Shown: positions 1 through 8,654, counted from the first letter of the stretch. The stretch is DNA of 64,000 nucleotides from Candidatus Gastranaerophilales bacterium (GCA_017461425.1 JAFTXY010000004.1:32576-96575); one strand, 5' to 3'. Notes: generated by a model not told the origin, from the sequence alone. Numbers and translations are program-made.

Positions 1-603
1 GTTGTGGGAGATATTTCTTCTGCTTCATTTTTTATGGTTGCTGCAGCAATTACTCCAAATTCACATATAATTATTAAAAATGTTGGAATAAATCCAACAA
101 GAACCGGAATATTGGATATTTTTAAACAAGCGGAAATTAATTTTAATTTATTAAATCAAAAAACTGTTTGCAATGAATTATGTGCAGATATTGAAGTTAA
201 ATACACTCCAAATATTAAGCCATTTGTAATTCAAGGAGAAATTATTCCAAGACTTATTGACGAAATACCGATTTTGGCTGTTTTAGCAACACAAGCGCAA
301 GGAAAAACAATTGTTAAAGATGCGCAAGACTTAAGAAACAAAGAATCCGATAGAATTAAAACTATTGTTGAAGCATTTAATGAGCTTGGAATTGAGATTA
401 AAGAAAATCAAGATGGCTTTGAAATTATAGGAAAAAAAGAAATCAGCAAAAGCGTATCTTTAAAGACATATTTAGATCATAGACTTGCGATGAGTTATTA
501 TGTGATGTCTTTAATAAATCAAGAGCAAATGGAAATTAAAGGTTTTGATTGCATAAATACATCTTTTCCTGAATTTATGAAATTAATGGAAGAATTAATA
601 TAG
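1..603 (+). CDS. aroA: 3-phosphoshikimate 1-carboxyvinyltransferase (EPSP synthase), C-terminal part
   Basis: This is the 3' end of a gene that starts before the window; the frame is open from base 1. EPSP synthase joins phosphoenolpyruvate to shikimate-3-phosphate in the chorismate pathway. The visible 200 residues carry typical C-terminal-half motifs: a GDISSASFF segment at the very start, NPTRTG, a DEIPILAVLA stretch, the substrate-contacting NKESDRIK block near residue 115, and DHRLAMS near residue 160. The stop codon at 601-603 lies one base before the next start, so the two genes are probably cotranscribed. Family assignment is secure; the N-terminal half cannot be judged. Confidence 0.93.
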   Translation, partial: VVGDISSASFFMVAAAITPNSHIIIKNVGINPTRTGILDIFKQAEINFNLLNQKTVCNELCADIEVKYTPNIKPFVIQGEIIPRLIDEIPILAVLATQAQGKTIVKDAQDLRNKESDRIKTIVEAFNELGIEIKENQDGFEIIGKKEISKSVSLKTYLDHRLAMSYYVMSLINQEQMEIKGFDCINTSFPEFMKLMEELI

Positions 604-604
604 T

Positions 605-1432
605 ATGGCAGATAATTTTGATTTTTTAAAAAAAATCGATGAGGAACTTTTTGAATTAATCCAAGATGCTCAAAAATTATTTAGAGATGAGTATTTTAAT
701 CAATGCGTTGTGCAATTGAGAATTTTTGCTGAAAAAATGTCTAAAAAAATTCTTGACTCAAATGATTCCAATATGACATTTGATGATACTTTAAATTGCT
801 TAAAAGACAAGATTAAAACCCAAAGAGAGCAAGAATTTATTGATGATTTATTTTTTATTAAGCAACAAGGAAACAAATGTGCCCACGGAGAAGATATTGC
901 TCCATCAGTTGCTCTTGAGGCAATTCAAAGAGCGTTTGAAGCGGCGATAAATTATGCTTATTCAAAGAAAAAAGACGAAAAAATAAATAAATTACAATTT
1001 GATGCAACTCTTCTTATAACTGGAAAACCTCAAAAAGAAGTTAAATTAGTTGATAAATATATAGAACTTGCAAATCAAGAAAAAGAGGAGCTTTTAAATT
1101 CAAAACAAGGCGAATTTCATTCTCAAGTTGAAAAGAAAGATGAAAATGGCTTTAAGGATGAAAGTTTTATTCAAAATCCAAAAAAATATAAAGAAAAAAA
1201 GAAAAAAGAACTAACCCCTACTCAGAAAAAAATTAAAGAAAAAGTTAAAAATGCAAAGAAAAATTTAAAACAAAATATAAATGCTTCTCAAAATAAAAAG
1301 CCAAAAAAGCAAACAAAAAAACAGCTAAAAACCGCTCAAGAAAAGAGATATAAGATAATTAAATTAATCTTATTTTTAAGTTTTGTTACAATATCATTAA
1401 GTTTTATTACAAAAATGCTCTTTTTTTTATGA
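605..1432 (+). CDS. DUF4145 (HEPN-like) protein with lysine-rich linker and C-terminal membrane anchor
   Basis: The protein has 275 residues. Residues about 10-120 resemble the DUF4145 / HEPN-like helical domain, including an FAEKMSKKIL helix, a long spacer, and a GNKCAHGED segment matching the family's 'GNxAAH' signature. Residues about 190-250 are extremely rich in lysine and glutamine. The last 20 or so residues form one hydrophobic helix, as in a tail-anchored protein. DUF4145 is found in restriction-modification, toxin and stress proteins, but the function here is unknown. It starts one base after the aroA stop, with GGAAGAA inside aroA as a likely ribosome site. The domain call is moderate; the anchor is clearly visible. 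Confidence 0.7.
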   Translation: MADNFDFLKKIDEELFELIQDAQKLFRDEYFNQCVVQLRIFAEKMSKKILDSNDSNMTFDDTLNCLKDKIKTQREQEFIDDLFFIKQQGNKCAHGEDIAPSVALEAIQRAFEAAINYAYSKKKDEKINKLQFDATLLITGKPQKEVKLVDKYIELANQEKEELLNSKQGEFHSQVEKKDENGFKDESFIQNPKKYKEKKKKELTPTQKKIKEKVKNAKKNLKQNINASQNKKPKKQTKKQLKTAQEKRYKIIKLILFLSFVTISLSFITKMLFFL

Positions 1433-1519
1433 CCTTTGAAATCGACTTTTTTTAAAATACTTTATTAACATGTAAGATGTTATGCGATAGAAAAAAGTCA
1501 TTATGGAAAACACAAGGTC
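1431..1519. repeat. Nested inverted repeats in an intergenic region
   Basis: Three inverted-repeat pairs sit inside one another: GACCTT at 1431-1436 with AAGGTC at 1514-1519, GACTTTTTT at 1444-1452 with AAAAAAGTC at 1491-1499, and AACAT at 1467-1471 with ATGTT at 1477-1481. Together they could fold into one long imperfect hairpin in RNA. It follows the DUF4145 gene and reaches into the start of a small ORF. It is not followed by a T run, so it is not a standard terminator. Some pairing is expected by chance in DNA this AT-rich. Confidence 0.35.
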
Positions 1520-1670
1520 TCAAATCTTTAATAATATTGAATTAAAAGAAAAAAGCGAATTTTTAAAAGAATTGCTTGGCTTTGACTATTGCGATTTTAG
1601 AATTAAACTTTTGACAAGAAAAATTAAATTTGAAACATATAGAACAAAAGCTAAAACTTCAACTATTTAA
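1503..1670 (+). CDS. Possible small protein (55 aa), unknown
   Basis: This ATG-started 55-codon frame fills the gap between the DUF4145 gene and the HAD gene. The predicted product begins MENTRSQIFNNIELKEKSEF and is charged and mostly helical in composition, with a FDYCDFRIKLL core. No good Shine-Dalgarno or promoter hexamer is visible right before it. The gap would otherwise be about 260 bases, long for this compact region, which argues mildly for a real gene. I recognise no family. It could be a chance frame. Confidence 0.35.
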   Translation: MENTRSQIFNNIELKEKSEFLKELLGFDYCDFRIKLLTRKIKFETYRTKAKTSTI

Positions 1671-1691
1671 TTTTTGTGTTAATCTTGTCTT

Positions 1692-2420
1692 GTGAAAAAG
1701 AAATTATTATTTTTAGATTTTGACGGAGTTTTATTTGATACCTTAAAAGAAGTGTATCTTGTAAATCGTTTTCATTATTCAGGAATTGATTTATTTGAAA
1801 AAATTGATGAAAAAGAATATGAATTATATTCAAAATATAAATTTTTAGTTTATAACATTTGGATGTTTCATTATTTTAATCCTTTAATTTTTGATAAAGT
1901 TCCTGAAAATGAAATAATCAGAAGATATAAAAATGCACTTGAAAATAGAGATTTAAAGGCAGAAGAAAAGTTCTGCCAAGAATTTTTAGCAATTAGAACA
2001 AATTTGGTTAAAAATCATTATGATTTTTGGAAAAATTTAGAAACCCCGTATGATTTCTTTTTTGGAATAAAAGAATTAGCCCAAAAAAATAATGAAATTG
2101 TTATTATTTCAAAGAAAAATAAAACCGCTATTATAGAAAGATTTGAGTCGCATGGTTTTAAAATAGATTCATCAAAAGTTATTGCAAGAGAAATCTTGGC
2201 TGATTATTCTTCTAAAGGTGAATTTATGGATGAATATATGCTAAAAAATGGTTTTAATAGTGCAATTTTTGTTGATGATAATCAAAATAATTTAAAAACA
2301 AATACTAATCCAAAAATCAAAAATATTCTTGCTTTATGGGGTAATTCAGAACCTGATTCAGTTGGTTATACCCAAAAAGAAGCGTTAGATGAAATAAACG
2401 ATTATTTTAATTCTAAATAA
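1692..2420 (+). CDS. HAD-superfamily hydrolase
   Basis: The 242-residue protein shows the HAD phosphohydrolase motifs in order. Motif I is LDFDGVLFDT with nucleophile Asp9 and Asp11. Motif II is the serine in VIISKKNK near residue 141. Motif IV is FVDDNQ with acidic residues near 194-195. A cap-like helical insert lies between motifs I and II. The substrate cannot be told; small phosphorylated metabolites are usual. The start is GTG at 1692, preceded by TAATCT six bases upstream, a possible weak leaderless arrangement; there is no Shine-Dalgarno. Its last 19 bases overlap the end of the convergent next gene. Confidence 0.8.
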   Translation: MKKKLLFLDFDGVLFDTLKEVYLVNRFHYSGIDLFEKIDEKEYELYSKYKFLVYNIWMFHYFNPLIFDKVPENEIIRRYKNALENRDLKAEEKFCQEFLAIRTNLVKNHYDFWKNLETPYDFFFGIKELAQKNNEIVIISKKNKTAIIERFESHGFKIDSSKVIAREILADYSSKGEFMDEYMLKNGFNSAIFVDDNQNNLKTNTNPKIKNILALWGNSEPDSVGYTQKEALDEINDYFNSK

Positions 2421-3007
2421 TGTTTTGTTCTGTCGTTTAGATTTTTGTAATTAATATCGACGCTTCTTTGGTTTTGCGCTTTAAACTGCTCGATAATAAA
2501 GTCGTTGCGTTCGTTTGTTTTGTTTAATTTTGTTATTTCTTCTATGTTTTGCGCTTTTTTGTCAGAAACAACATCTAAAAATCCAAGATTTGTTGTGATT
2601 TTGTTGTTTTTGATTTTTGCTGTGTATTTTTTGTTTTTATAAAAAATTGTGTGATAGTATGTTATTTTTTTATTTTCAATTTCAAAACTTTGAGTTATAT
2701 CAAAATAAATATCATTTTTGATAGTTTCCCAAGTGGAATTATTTTCTTTTAAAACAACAAGTTTATAACCTGCTAGACTGTAAAATAAATTAGATTTAAC
2801 TATTCCTATGATTTCATTTTTATTATCTTCATTTATGTCGTGAAAATATCCAACAACATCTCCCTCGAATTCTGGGATTTTATTTGTAATATATTCTTTT
2901 AAAATTTCATTTGCTTTAGTATCGCCAGATTTATTAAAATCATAATTTATGGCAAATGCAGGGGATATGCTTAATAATACCGTTAAAAATAATAAAAAAT
3001 TTCTCAT
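2402..3007 (-). CDS. Secreted protein of unknown function
   Basis: This 201-residue protein begins with a classical signal peptide (MRNFLLFLTVLLSISPAFA), so it is exported. The mature part contains a DINEDNKNEIIGIV stretch like the Asp/Asn-rich turns of calcium-binding or beta-propeller repeats, then alternating beta-type sequence. I recognise no family. The gene has no Shine-Dalgarno but a near-ideal promoter: TTGTCA, 17 bases, TAATAT, then six bases to the ATG, so it is likely read from a leaderless transcript. It converges on the HAD gene and overlaps its 3' end by 19 bases. Confidence 0.75.
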   Translation of the reverse strand: MRNFLLFLTVLLSISPAFAINYDFNKSGDTKANEILKEYITNKIPEFEGDVVGYFHDINEDNKNEIIGIVKSNLFYSLAGYKLVVLKENNSTWETIKNDIYFDITQSFEIENKKITYYHTIFYKNKKYTAKIKNNKITTNLGFLDVVSDKKAQNIEEITKLNKTNERNDFIIEQFKAQNQRSVDINYKNLNDRTKHYLELK

Positions 3008-3013
3008 ACATTG

Positions 3014-3042
3014 ATATTATCATTAAATTTGAACTTTGACAA
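3014..3042 (-). promoter_or_regulatory. Promoter placing transcription start at the start codon (leaderless)
   Basis: On the minus strand, TTGTCA (3037-3042) is separated by 17 bases from TAATAT (3014-3019), which ends six bases before the ATG at 3007. Transcription would begin at or next to the A of ATG. No Shine-Dalgarno is present. Confidence 0.75.
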
Positions 3043-3130
3043 AAAATAATTTTCACGAACATTGTAGTATAAAATACTGTTGTATTTTAGAGTAAAAAAT
3101 GATATTATCTATCAAAATGAGGGAGAAAAA

Positions 3131-3469
3131 ATGGTAGATAACAGAGGCATATCTCCTGTATCAAGTTATTTTAAACCCGGCGATGCAAATAGCTCTGCTA
3201 ACAAGATGTCTGAAGAAAAACAAGGTCAAGGCGGAGAATACTTTGCCCAAGAGATGCAAGAAGAAGAATCATCTGAATTTAATCGTGAAACTTTTCAAGA
3301 TCGCTCCGCTCAACTAAGAGCTTCCTTGAATGGCCTTGCTATGGCAAATGCCGGTTCAATTATGGTGATGAAAACCTTAAAAGAGCGAGAAAAAGAAAAA
3401 AATAAAAAATTAAAAGAAGAAAATTTGGAAAATAAAGAAGAAAATCAAGAAGCGCTATCTGAAGAATAG
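3131..3469 (+). CDS. Small hydrophilic protein, unknown
   Basis: The predicted product has 112 residues when started at the ATG at 3131, which follows a good GAGGGAG ribosome site; an in-frame TTG 51 bases upstream has no such site. The N-terminus (MVDNRGISPVSSYFKPGDA) is proline/glycine-containing and looks unstructured. The middle has an alanine-rich helix with several methionines, and the last 40 residues are a Lys/Glu helix likely to form a coiled coil. No signal peptide or membrane segment is present. I do not recognise the family. Confidence 0.65.
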   Translation: MVDNRGISPVSSYFKPGDANSSANKMSEEKQGQGGEYFAQEMQEEESSEFNRETFQDRSAQLRASLNGLAMANAGSIMVMKTLKEREKEKNKKLKEENLENKEENQEALSEE

Positions 3470-3549
3470 CTTTATATTTGAAAAAGATTTTTTGATATTA
3501 TATAATTAAATCGCTCTTATTAGAGCTTAGTTGTTATAAGGAAATAAAA

Positions 3550-4296
3550 ATGAATAAAAAATCAAGAGAAGAAATAAAATTAATGCGTATGGCAGGAAAC
3601 ATTGTTGCTCTTGTTCATCAAGAGATGAAAAAGGTAATAGAACCTGGTATTTCTACTCTTGAATTAGATAAAATTGCTTATGATATTATCAAAAAAAATA
3701 AAGCAATTCCGACATTTCTTGGTTACGCTGGTTTTCCAAATACAATTTGCGCTTCAATAAATGAACAAGTGGTACATGGAATTCCATCCAAAGATGCAAT
3801 TTTAAAAGAGGGCGATATTGTATCAATTGACGTTGGCGCAACTTTCAGAGGGCTGGTTGGTGATGGCGCTTGGACATATCCTGTTGGAAAAATCGCATCA
3901 GAAGTACAAAAATTATTAGAAGCAACCGAAAAATCTTTATTTGCTGGAATTCAACAAATGATTCCAGAAAATAGATTAGAAAATGTATCTGCTGCAATTG
4001 AAGATGTGGCTTTAGAAAATAAACTTGGAATAGTTAGACAATATGGCGGGCATGGTGTTGGAAGAAATATGCATGAAGAGCCATTTTTGTTTAATTATAG
4101 AACTAATTCAAACGTTATCATTAAGCAAAATTGCGCTATTGCAATTGAACCTATGTTGAATTTAGGTTGCGATGAAGTGCATGTTTTGTCTGATGAATGG
4201 ACAGTTGTTACAGACGACAAAAAACCGTCTGCGCATTTTGAACATACTGTTGTTGCAACGTCAGACGGTCCTTTGATTATGACTGAGTTATTGTAA
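3550..4296 (+). CDS. map: Methionine aminopeptidase, type I
   Basis: This 248-residue enzyme removes the N-terminal methionine from new proteins in the cytosol. All catalytic residues are visible: His76 (VVHG), metal ligands Asp94 (SIDVGA) and Asp105 (VGDGAW), His168 (GGHGVG), His175, Glu200 (AIEPML) and Glu231. The length is normal for the short type I form without an SH3-binding N-terminal extension. AAGGAAA lies eight bases before the ATG. It is a single gene here, not in the usual ribosomal operon, and converges with the EF-hand gene, overlapping it by nine bases. Confidence 0.97.
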   Translation: MNKKSREEIKLMRMAGNIVALVHQEMKKVIEPGISTLELDKIAYDIIKKNKAIPTFLGYAGFPNTICASINEQVVHGIPSKDAILKEGDIVSIDVGATFRGLVGDGAWTYPVGKIASEVQKLLEATEKSLFAGIQQMIPENRLENVSAAIEDVALENKLGIVRQYGGHGVGRNMHEEPFLFNYRTNSNVIIKQNCAIAIEPMLNLGCDEVHVLSDEWTVVTDDKKPSAHFEHTVVATSDGPLIMTELL

Positions 4297-4992
4297 TTGA
4301 TCTTCTAGTTGAAATTTTTTATAATAGCTTTCGCCGTACATTTCTATGCTTGAAGTTGATCCTTCGACTGCATTTATAATGTATTCCAAGAACAAGCCTT
4401 GGTCATCAATGGAAAATTCGCCATTTAATCCATTTGTTTGGTTGTCGAATTGTTTATATAATTTGGCAAAATCGTCTGCATCTAGTGTATGTGTTTGTTC
4501 TTCGTCAAATAAAATATCCATTACATCAAAAACAAATGCGGCTGTTCCTATGGTTTGTTTCATTGTTTCTGTATCGGCTTCGCCGAGACTGGATAATTCA
4601 TATCTGACATATTCTTCTTGTGATACTTTGCCATCTCCATTAGTATCAATTGTTATGACATCACCTTGTCCAAGTTTTAACAATTGAGCATTGTAGGCCT
4701 CTTTATTATTTGGGTCTTGCCCTTCCATAAAGTTAAATTGTTTTGCTGAATGGTTATAGTATTCTTGACATTGTGTTTCGAATTCTGAATAATATGTTTC
4801 CCATTCTTCCATAAGTTCTAGTTGCTTTGAAGGAGATGGGGTTGAATATATTTCGTTATCTATTTCATCCAATATGTTTGAAGTTGTTATAGCAGCACCA
4901 TATTTGCTTTTGTTATCTTCTATATGCGCTTACAAATCTTGATAAATTTTTGGTAAACCAATAGGCATGGCTGAAACATTTGTTACTGTCAT
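4288..4992 (-). pseudogene. EF-hand protein gene interrupted by an in-frame stop codon
   Basis: The frame opens at an ATG at 4992 (minus strand) with an AAAGGA ribosome site. It runs 20 codons (MTVTNVSAMPIGLPKIYQDL), hits TAA at 4932-4930, then continues uninterrupted for 213 more codons to 4288. After the stop the only start before the main body is a TTG at 4872 without a ribosome site. The body holds one canonical EF-hand calcium loop (DTNGDGKVSQEE) and a second weaker acidic region; it is otherwise helical and acidic. A single base change in an AAA, CAA or GAA codon would explain the break. Alternatives are a sequencing error or translation of only the downstream part. Confidence 0.65.
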
Positions 4993-5177
4993 AATGGGGG
5001 GATCCTTTCAATATTCTCTCTTCTTGTTAGATAAATAAAAAAAATTTTCTTAAAAATATTTACTTTTTAGTTAAGAAATGTAACTTATTTATATAAAACA
5101 TATATAAATTAATGAAAAAATGAACAAAAAATCCTAAAAATCGTTTTATAATTTATAGGAATAATAAGGAAAATATT

Positions 5178-6080
5178 TTGAAAAAGATAACAATAGCTTT
5201 AATGTTATTTATGTTGTTTGGAATTAATACAAGCGCTTTTGCGTATTATTGTCATCCAAGTTGCACACATAGACATCCGCATTATTATCGCTCAAGTTAT
5301 CATTATCATCATAATTCTGTTTATATTGTAAATAGAGAATATTTTGAAGATACTCAATATTTTCCTGATTGTAAGGACCATTCTTTAATAGCTCAAACTA
5401 CAGTTTATTATTATTCTGATGGTTCAAGAAGAAGCTATACTTATTATTCAATTCTAAAAGAAGATGGAACAATATTGGATTCAGGTTTAAGCGAAGTAAG
5501 ACATGTTATCCAAAATAAAAAACATTATTTCTTGGTTAGAAAGAATGGTAAATATAAAATTTTAGATTCTAATGGAATCCAATTATCAAAAAGGCAATAT
5601 ACAAAAATGTCTGAAGTCTTGCCAAATATATTGCTTGTGCGTGCAGATAAAAAATATGGAATGATTGATATCCAAGAAAATGTGATAGTTCCGATAAAAT
5701 ATAAATCAATTGAAAAAATAGGTACTGATATCTTTTTAACAAAATTAAATGGATATTGGGGAATAATTACATCTCAAAATGAAGTTTTGGTTAAAAATGA
5801 ATATGAAAAAATTAAACTGTTGTATGATACGTTTTTATTGAAAAAATACGGAAAATATGGATTAACTGATATTAATGGAAATATTCTATTTGAAGCAAAA
5901 TACGATAAAATTAAAAAACTCGGCGAATATATTTTAATAAAAGAAAATAACGAATACCAAGTTTTAAATTCAATGGGACAGTTAATTTCTAATCAAAAAT
6001 ATAAAAAAGTAAGGCTCGAAAGAAATTCTCTTGAGGGTAAAATAAAAGCTTTCTCTTGGGAAAAAATCGAGAGTTTATAG
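5178..6080 (+). CDS. Secreted His/Tyr-rich protein with WG-type repeats
   Basis: The protein has 300 residues and starts at TTG (5178), seven bases after TAAGGA; no better start exists before the signal peptide MKKITIALMLFMLFGINTSAFA. Right after cleavage comes a short His/Tyr/Cys-rich stretch (YYCHPSCTHRHPHYYRSS), which could bind metal. From about residue 110 to the end are several repeats of about 45-50 residues with the pattern 'KYGxxDxxGxxIxxxxYxxI', matching the WG beta-repeat family. Such repeats form surface or periplasmic propeller-like folds with unknown ligands. A TATAAT about 24 bases upstream is a likely -10. Confidence 0.72.
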   Translation: MKKITIALMLFMLFGINTSAFAYYCHPSCTHRHPHYYRSSYHYHHNSVYIVNREYFEDTQYFPDCKDHSLIAQTTVYYYSDGSRRSYTYYSILKEDGTILDSGLSEVRHVIQNKKHYFLVRKNGKYKILDSNGIQLSKRQYTKMSEVLPNILLVRADKKYGMIDIQENVIVPIKYKSIEKIGTDIFLTKLNGYWGIITSQNEVLVKNEYEKIKLLYDTFLLKKYGKYGLTDINGNILFEAKYDKIKKLGEYILIKENNEYQVLNSMGQLISNQKYKKVRLERNSLEGKIKAFSWEKIESL

Positions 6081-6135
6081 TTTGTATTCCAATAAAATAT
6101 AATATAAAATTATATTGAGTTTACTGGAATATGAT

Positions 6136-6777
6136 ATGAAAAAAATATTTTTAATATTAATATTTTTTCTAATGCTTCCTGTATTTGCAGCAGATAAATT
6201 GCAAGTAGAGGCACTAGAAGATTTTAATTCTGTTTTACCAAAGAAAGAATTCAAAGTTAAACTAGCTGCTGACGGTAAAATTGGAGATATTTTTCTTATT
6301 AAAGGAGATATTTTAAATTGCGTTTTGCAAAAGACAAAAGCTCCTACAAGAGCGAAACGTGATGCAAAAGCATATTTTGAAATAGATAGCTATGAAGATT
6401 CCTTAGGTTTACATAAAATTGATACAGTATTTATTGCAAAATATGCGCAAAGAATATTATCAAAAGAAGAAATTAAAAAAATCCCTCCTAAAAGTGTTAT
6501 AAAAAAAGTTGGCGGAACTGTTGCAGATTTTTTTGTTACAGGGGTTTCTTATGGCATTTCTTTTGTTGATGGTTTAATAACAAACAATGAGGAAAATCGT
6601 TTAAAATCTGGCGTTAAACAAGTTTATGATGATTCTTTTGTTTCTTTAATTGAATATGGCGATGAAATAATTGTTAAAAAAGGCGATATTTTTTATTTTA
6701 TCGTCACCGAAGATAAGGATATAAAAGCTGCTGCTGCTTCAAAACTCAATGATATCAAGATTGATTTGTCTTTGTAA
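6136..6777 (+). CDS. Secreted protein of unknown function
   Basis: Starting at the ATG at 6136 gives 213 residues with a clear signal peptide (MKKIFLILIFFLMLPVFA). An in-frame TTG 21 bases upstream would spoil it. GGA lies about eight bases before the ATG. The mature region has alternating beta sequence, a conserved-looking KIGDIFLIKGD block and a near-copy EIIVKKGDIFYFIV near the end, which may be an internal repeat. No catalytic motif is evident. It lies in a cluster of small secreted genes and is probably transcribed with the WG-repeat gene upstream (55-base gap). Confidence 0.68.
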   Translation: MKKIFLILIFFLMLPVFAADKLQVEALEDFNSVLPKKEFKVKLAADGKIGDIFLIKGDILNCVLQKTKAPTRAKRDAKAYFEIDSYEDSLGLHKIDTVFIAKYAQRILSKEEIKKIPPKSVIKKVGGTVADFFVTGVSYGISFVDGLITNNEENRLKSGVKQVYDDSFVSLIEYGDEIIVKKGDIFYFIVTEDKDIKAAAASKLNDIKIDLSL

Positions 6778-6882
6778 ACTTTTGTTAAAAAACTTCTTTA
6801 ATTCCTAAAGTTTTTTTGAATGTCTGTCGAAAAGAATTATATAGACAATAAAGAAAACAATAGACAATAAGGAGACAAAGTT

Positions 6883-7260
6883 ATGTCAGTTAATCATGTG
6901 AGTGGAAATTATTCTAATTATGGAACAAGTTTTTCTGCTGCATCAAAAAATGCTGGTGGGGAAGCACAAGTTAAGGATGAAAGCGCAAAAGCAAATGTTG
7001 CTGCGCAAAATGCTGGCACGGAAGCTGCAATTAATGGCACTTTGGATGCGCTAGGTGTGTATGGTCAAGCATTCATTAGCAAGACCGAAAGTTTTGAAGA
7101 GCTATATAATAAAGCAATTTCTACTTTGGGAGAAGATAGAGTTGCTGATATTGAAGCCGCGATGGTAAATTTTGAAAAAGTAGCTGGAGCCGTGGATGAA
7201 GAATTACCTTGGCTTTCAGACGGAGCAAAACAAACCTTAACATCAGAAACATTCATTTAA
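6883..7260 (+). CDS. Small protein of unknown function
   Basis: This gene encodes 125 residues. An ideal AAGGAG lies seven to eight bases before the ATG. The first 45 residues are a low-complexity Ser/Asn/Ala/Gly tract. The remainder (TLDALGVYGQAFISKTESFE onward) looks like a compact helical domain. No signal peptide, membrane segment or cysteine is present. A strong intrinsic terminator follows 53 bases after the stop, so it is a monocistronic, probably well-expressed gene. I do not recognise the family. Confidence 0.65.
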   Translation: MSVNHVSGNYSNYGTSFSAASKNAGGEAQVKDESAKANVAAQNAGTEAAINGTLDALGVYGQAFISKTESFEELYNKAISTLGEDRVADIEAAMVNFEKVAGAVDEELPWLSDGAKQTLTSETFI

Positions 7261-7313
7261 GTTAAGGTTAAAGAGAAGTTTTCCTTATTCTCCTCTATTG
7301 TTTAATTTTTAGT

Positions 7314-7346
7314 GCCGTTAAAGTTTTTTAACGGCTTTATTTTTTT
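7314..7346 (+). terminator. Intrinsic terminator
   Basis: A perfect 9-bp stem GCCGTTAAA (7314-7322) / TTTAACGGC (7327-7335) with a GTTT loop is followed by TTTATTTTTTT. It ends the small gene at 6883-7260. Confidence 0.88.
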
Positions 7347-7418
7347 ATTTTGAGTGTTGTAGCTTGCTAAAACATATTGCTTTTATTAAGATTAGGTTAG
7401 ATTAATAAGGAAAAGCAA

Positions 7419-8630
7419 ATGGGAATTTTTGAAGAATTAAAGCAAAGACAATTAATTGCTCAAATTACAAACGAAGAAGAAGTTAGAAATTTAATAAATT
7501 CAGGAAAAGCAAAATTCTATATAGGTTTTGACCCAACAGCAGATTCATTACATGTTGGTCATTTTATGGCTCTATGCTTGATGAAAAGATTGCAAATGGC
7601 TGGAAATACTCCAATAGTTCTTATTGGTGGCGGTACAGGTCATATTGGCGATCCATCCGGAAGATCTGATATGCGTTCTATGATGACAAAAGAAATGATA
7701 GATAACAATTGCGAATGTTTTAAAAGGCAAATGGAGCGTTTTATTGAATTTGGCGAAGATAAAGCTATGATGGTAAATAATGCAGATTGGCTTTTAAAAT
7801 TAAACTATATTGAGCTTTTAAGAGAAGTTGGCGCTTGTTTTTCTGTAAACAACATGTTGAGAGCGGAATGCTATAAACAAAGAATGGAAAAAGGTTTAAG
7901 CTTTTTGGAATTCAATTATATGATTATGCAAGCATATGATTTCTATTATTTGAATGAAAATTATGATTGTAATCTTCAATTTGGTGGAGATGACCAATGG
8001 TCTAATATGCTTGCTGGTTCTGATTTAATCAGAAGAAAAACAGGTAAAGATGCTCATTCTATGACAATTACATTATTAATGAATTCTCAAGGCAAGAAAA
8101 TGGGCAAAACCGCTTCTGGCGCTGTTTGGTTGGACAAAAATAAAACATCAGTTTATGATTTCTATCAATATTGGAGAAATGTTGAGGATGATGATGTTTT
8201 AAAATGCATAAGGATGCTTACATTCTTGCCATTAGATGAAATTGAAAAAATGGAATCTTGGCAAGGTGCTGAATTAAATAAAGCAAAAGAAATTTTAGCA
8301 TATGAATTAACTTCATTAGTTCATGGCAAAGAAGAAGCTGATATTGCGCAACAATCTGCAAAAGCATTGTTTGCTGGTGGTGGAGATGATTCTAATATGC
8401 CTACAACAAAACTTTCTTTTGAGGGTGATGAAATTTCTTTAATAGATGTTTTAGTTGAAACAAAATTATGTATGAGTCGTGGCGAAGCTAAAAAATTGAT
8501 ACAACAAGGCGGAGTAAGTATTGAAGAAGAAAAAATATCCGATATGGGATATAAATTTATTCGAAATAACTTAGTTCATGGAGTTAAAATCAAAAAAGGA
8601 AAGAAAATTTATCATAAAGTAACTGTATAA
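7419..8630 (+). CDS. tyrS: Tyrosyl-tRNA synthetase
   Basis: This 403-residue class I synthetase charges tRNA-Tyr with tyrosine. Visible are the HIGH-type motif HVGH (residues 45-48) within PTADSLHVGH, the GDPSGR segment, the tyrosine-binding QFGGDDQW block, the KMSKS-type motif KKMGKT (226-231), and a C-terminal S4 RNA-binding domain starting at about MSRGEAKKLI. Length and domain order are those of a complete bacterial TyrRS. AAGGAAA lies before the ATG. No T-box leader is visible in the short upstream gap. A terminator follows directly. Confidence 0.97.
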   Translation: MGIFEELKQRQLIAQITNEEEVRNLINSGKAKFYIGFDPTADSLHVGHFMALCLMKRLQMAGNTPIVLIGGGTGHIGDPSGRSDMRSMMTKEMIDNNCECFKRQMERFIEFGEDKAMMVNNADWLLKLNYIELLREVGACFSVNNMLRAECYKQRMEKGLSFLEFNYMIMQAYDFYYLNENYDCNLQFGGDDQWSNMLAGSDLIRRKTGKDAHSMTITLLMNSQGKKMGKTASGAVWLDKNKTSVYDFYQYWRNVEDDDVLKCIRMLTFLPLDEIEKMESWQGAELNKAKEILAYELTSLVHGKEEADIAQQSAKALFAGGGDDSNMPTTKLSFEGDEISLIDVLVETKLCMSRGEAKKLIQQGGVSIEEEKISDMGYKFIRNNLVHGVKIKKGKKIYHKVTV

Positions 8631-8654
8631 TTTTGAATAAAATATTGTCAATAA

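Noticed and set aside
3080..3130. TTG-started N-terminal extension of the gene at 3131
   Set aside because: No ribosome site precedes it, while GAGGGAG precedes the ATG at 3131.
4346..4687. Plus-strand frame opposite the EF-hand gene
   Set aside because: It is Ser/Val-rich antisense of an acidic helical protein; the minus strand holds the EF-hand loop, so that is the coding strand.
7347..7418. T-box or other tRNA-sensing leader before tyrS (also looked for at cysS and metG)
   Set aside because: The gaps are too short and none contains the T-box sequence or a terminator/antiterminator pair; cysS even appears leaderless.
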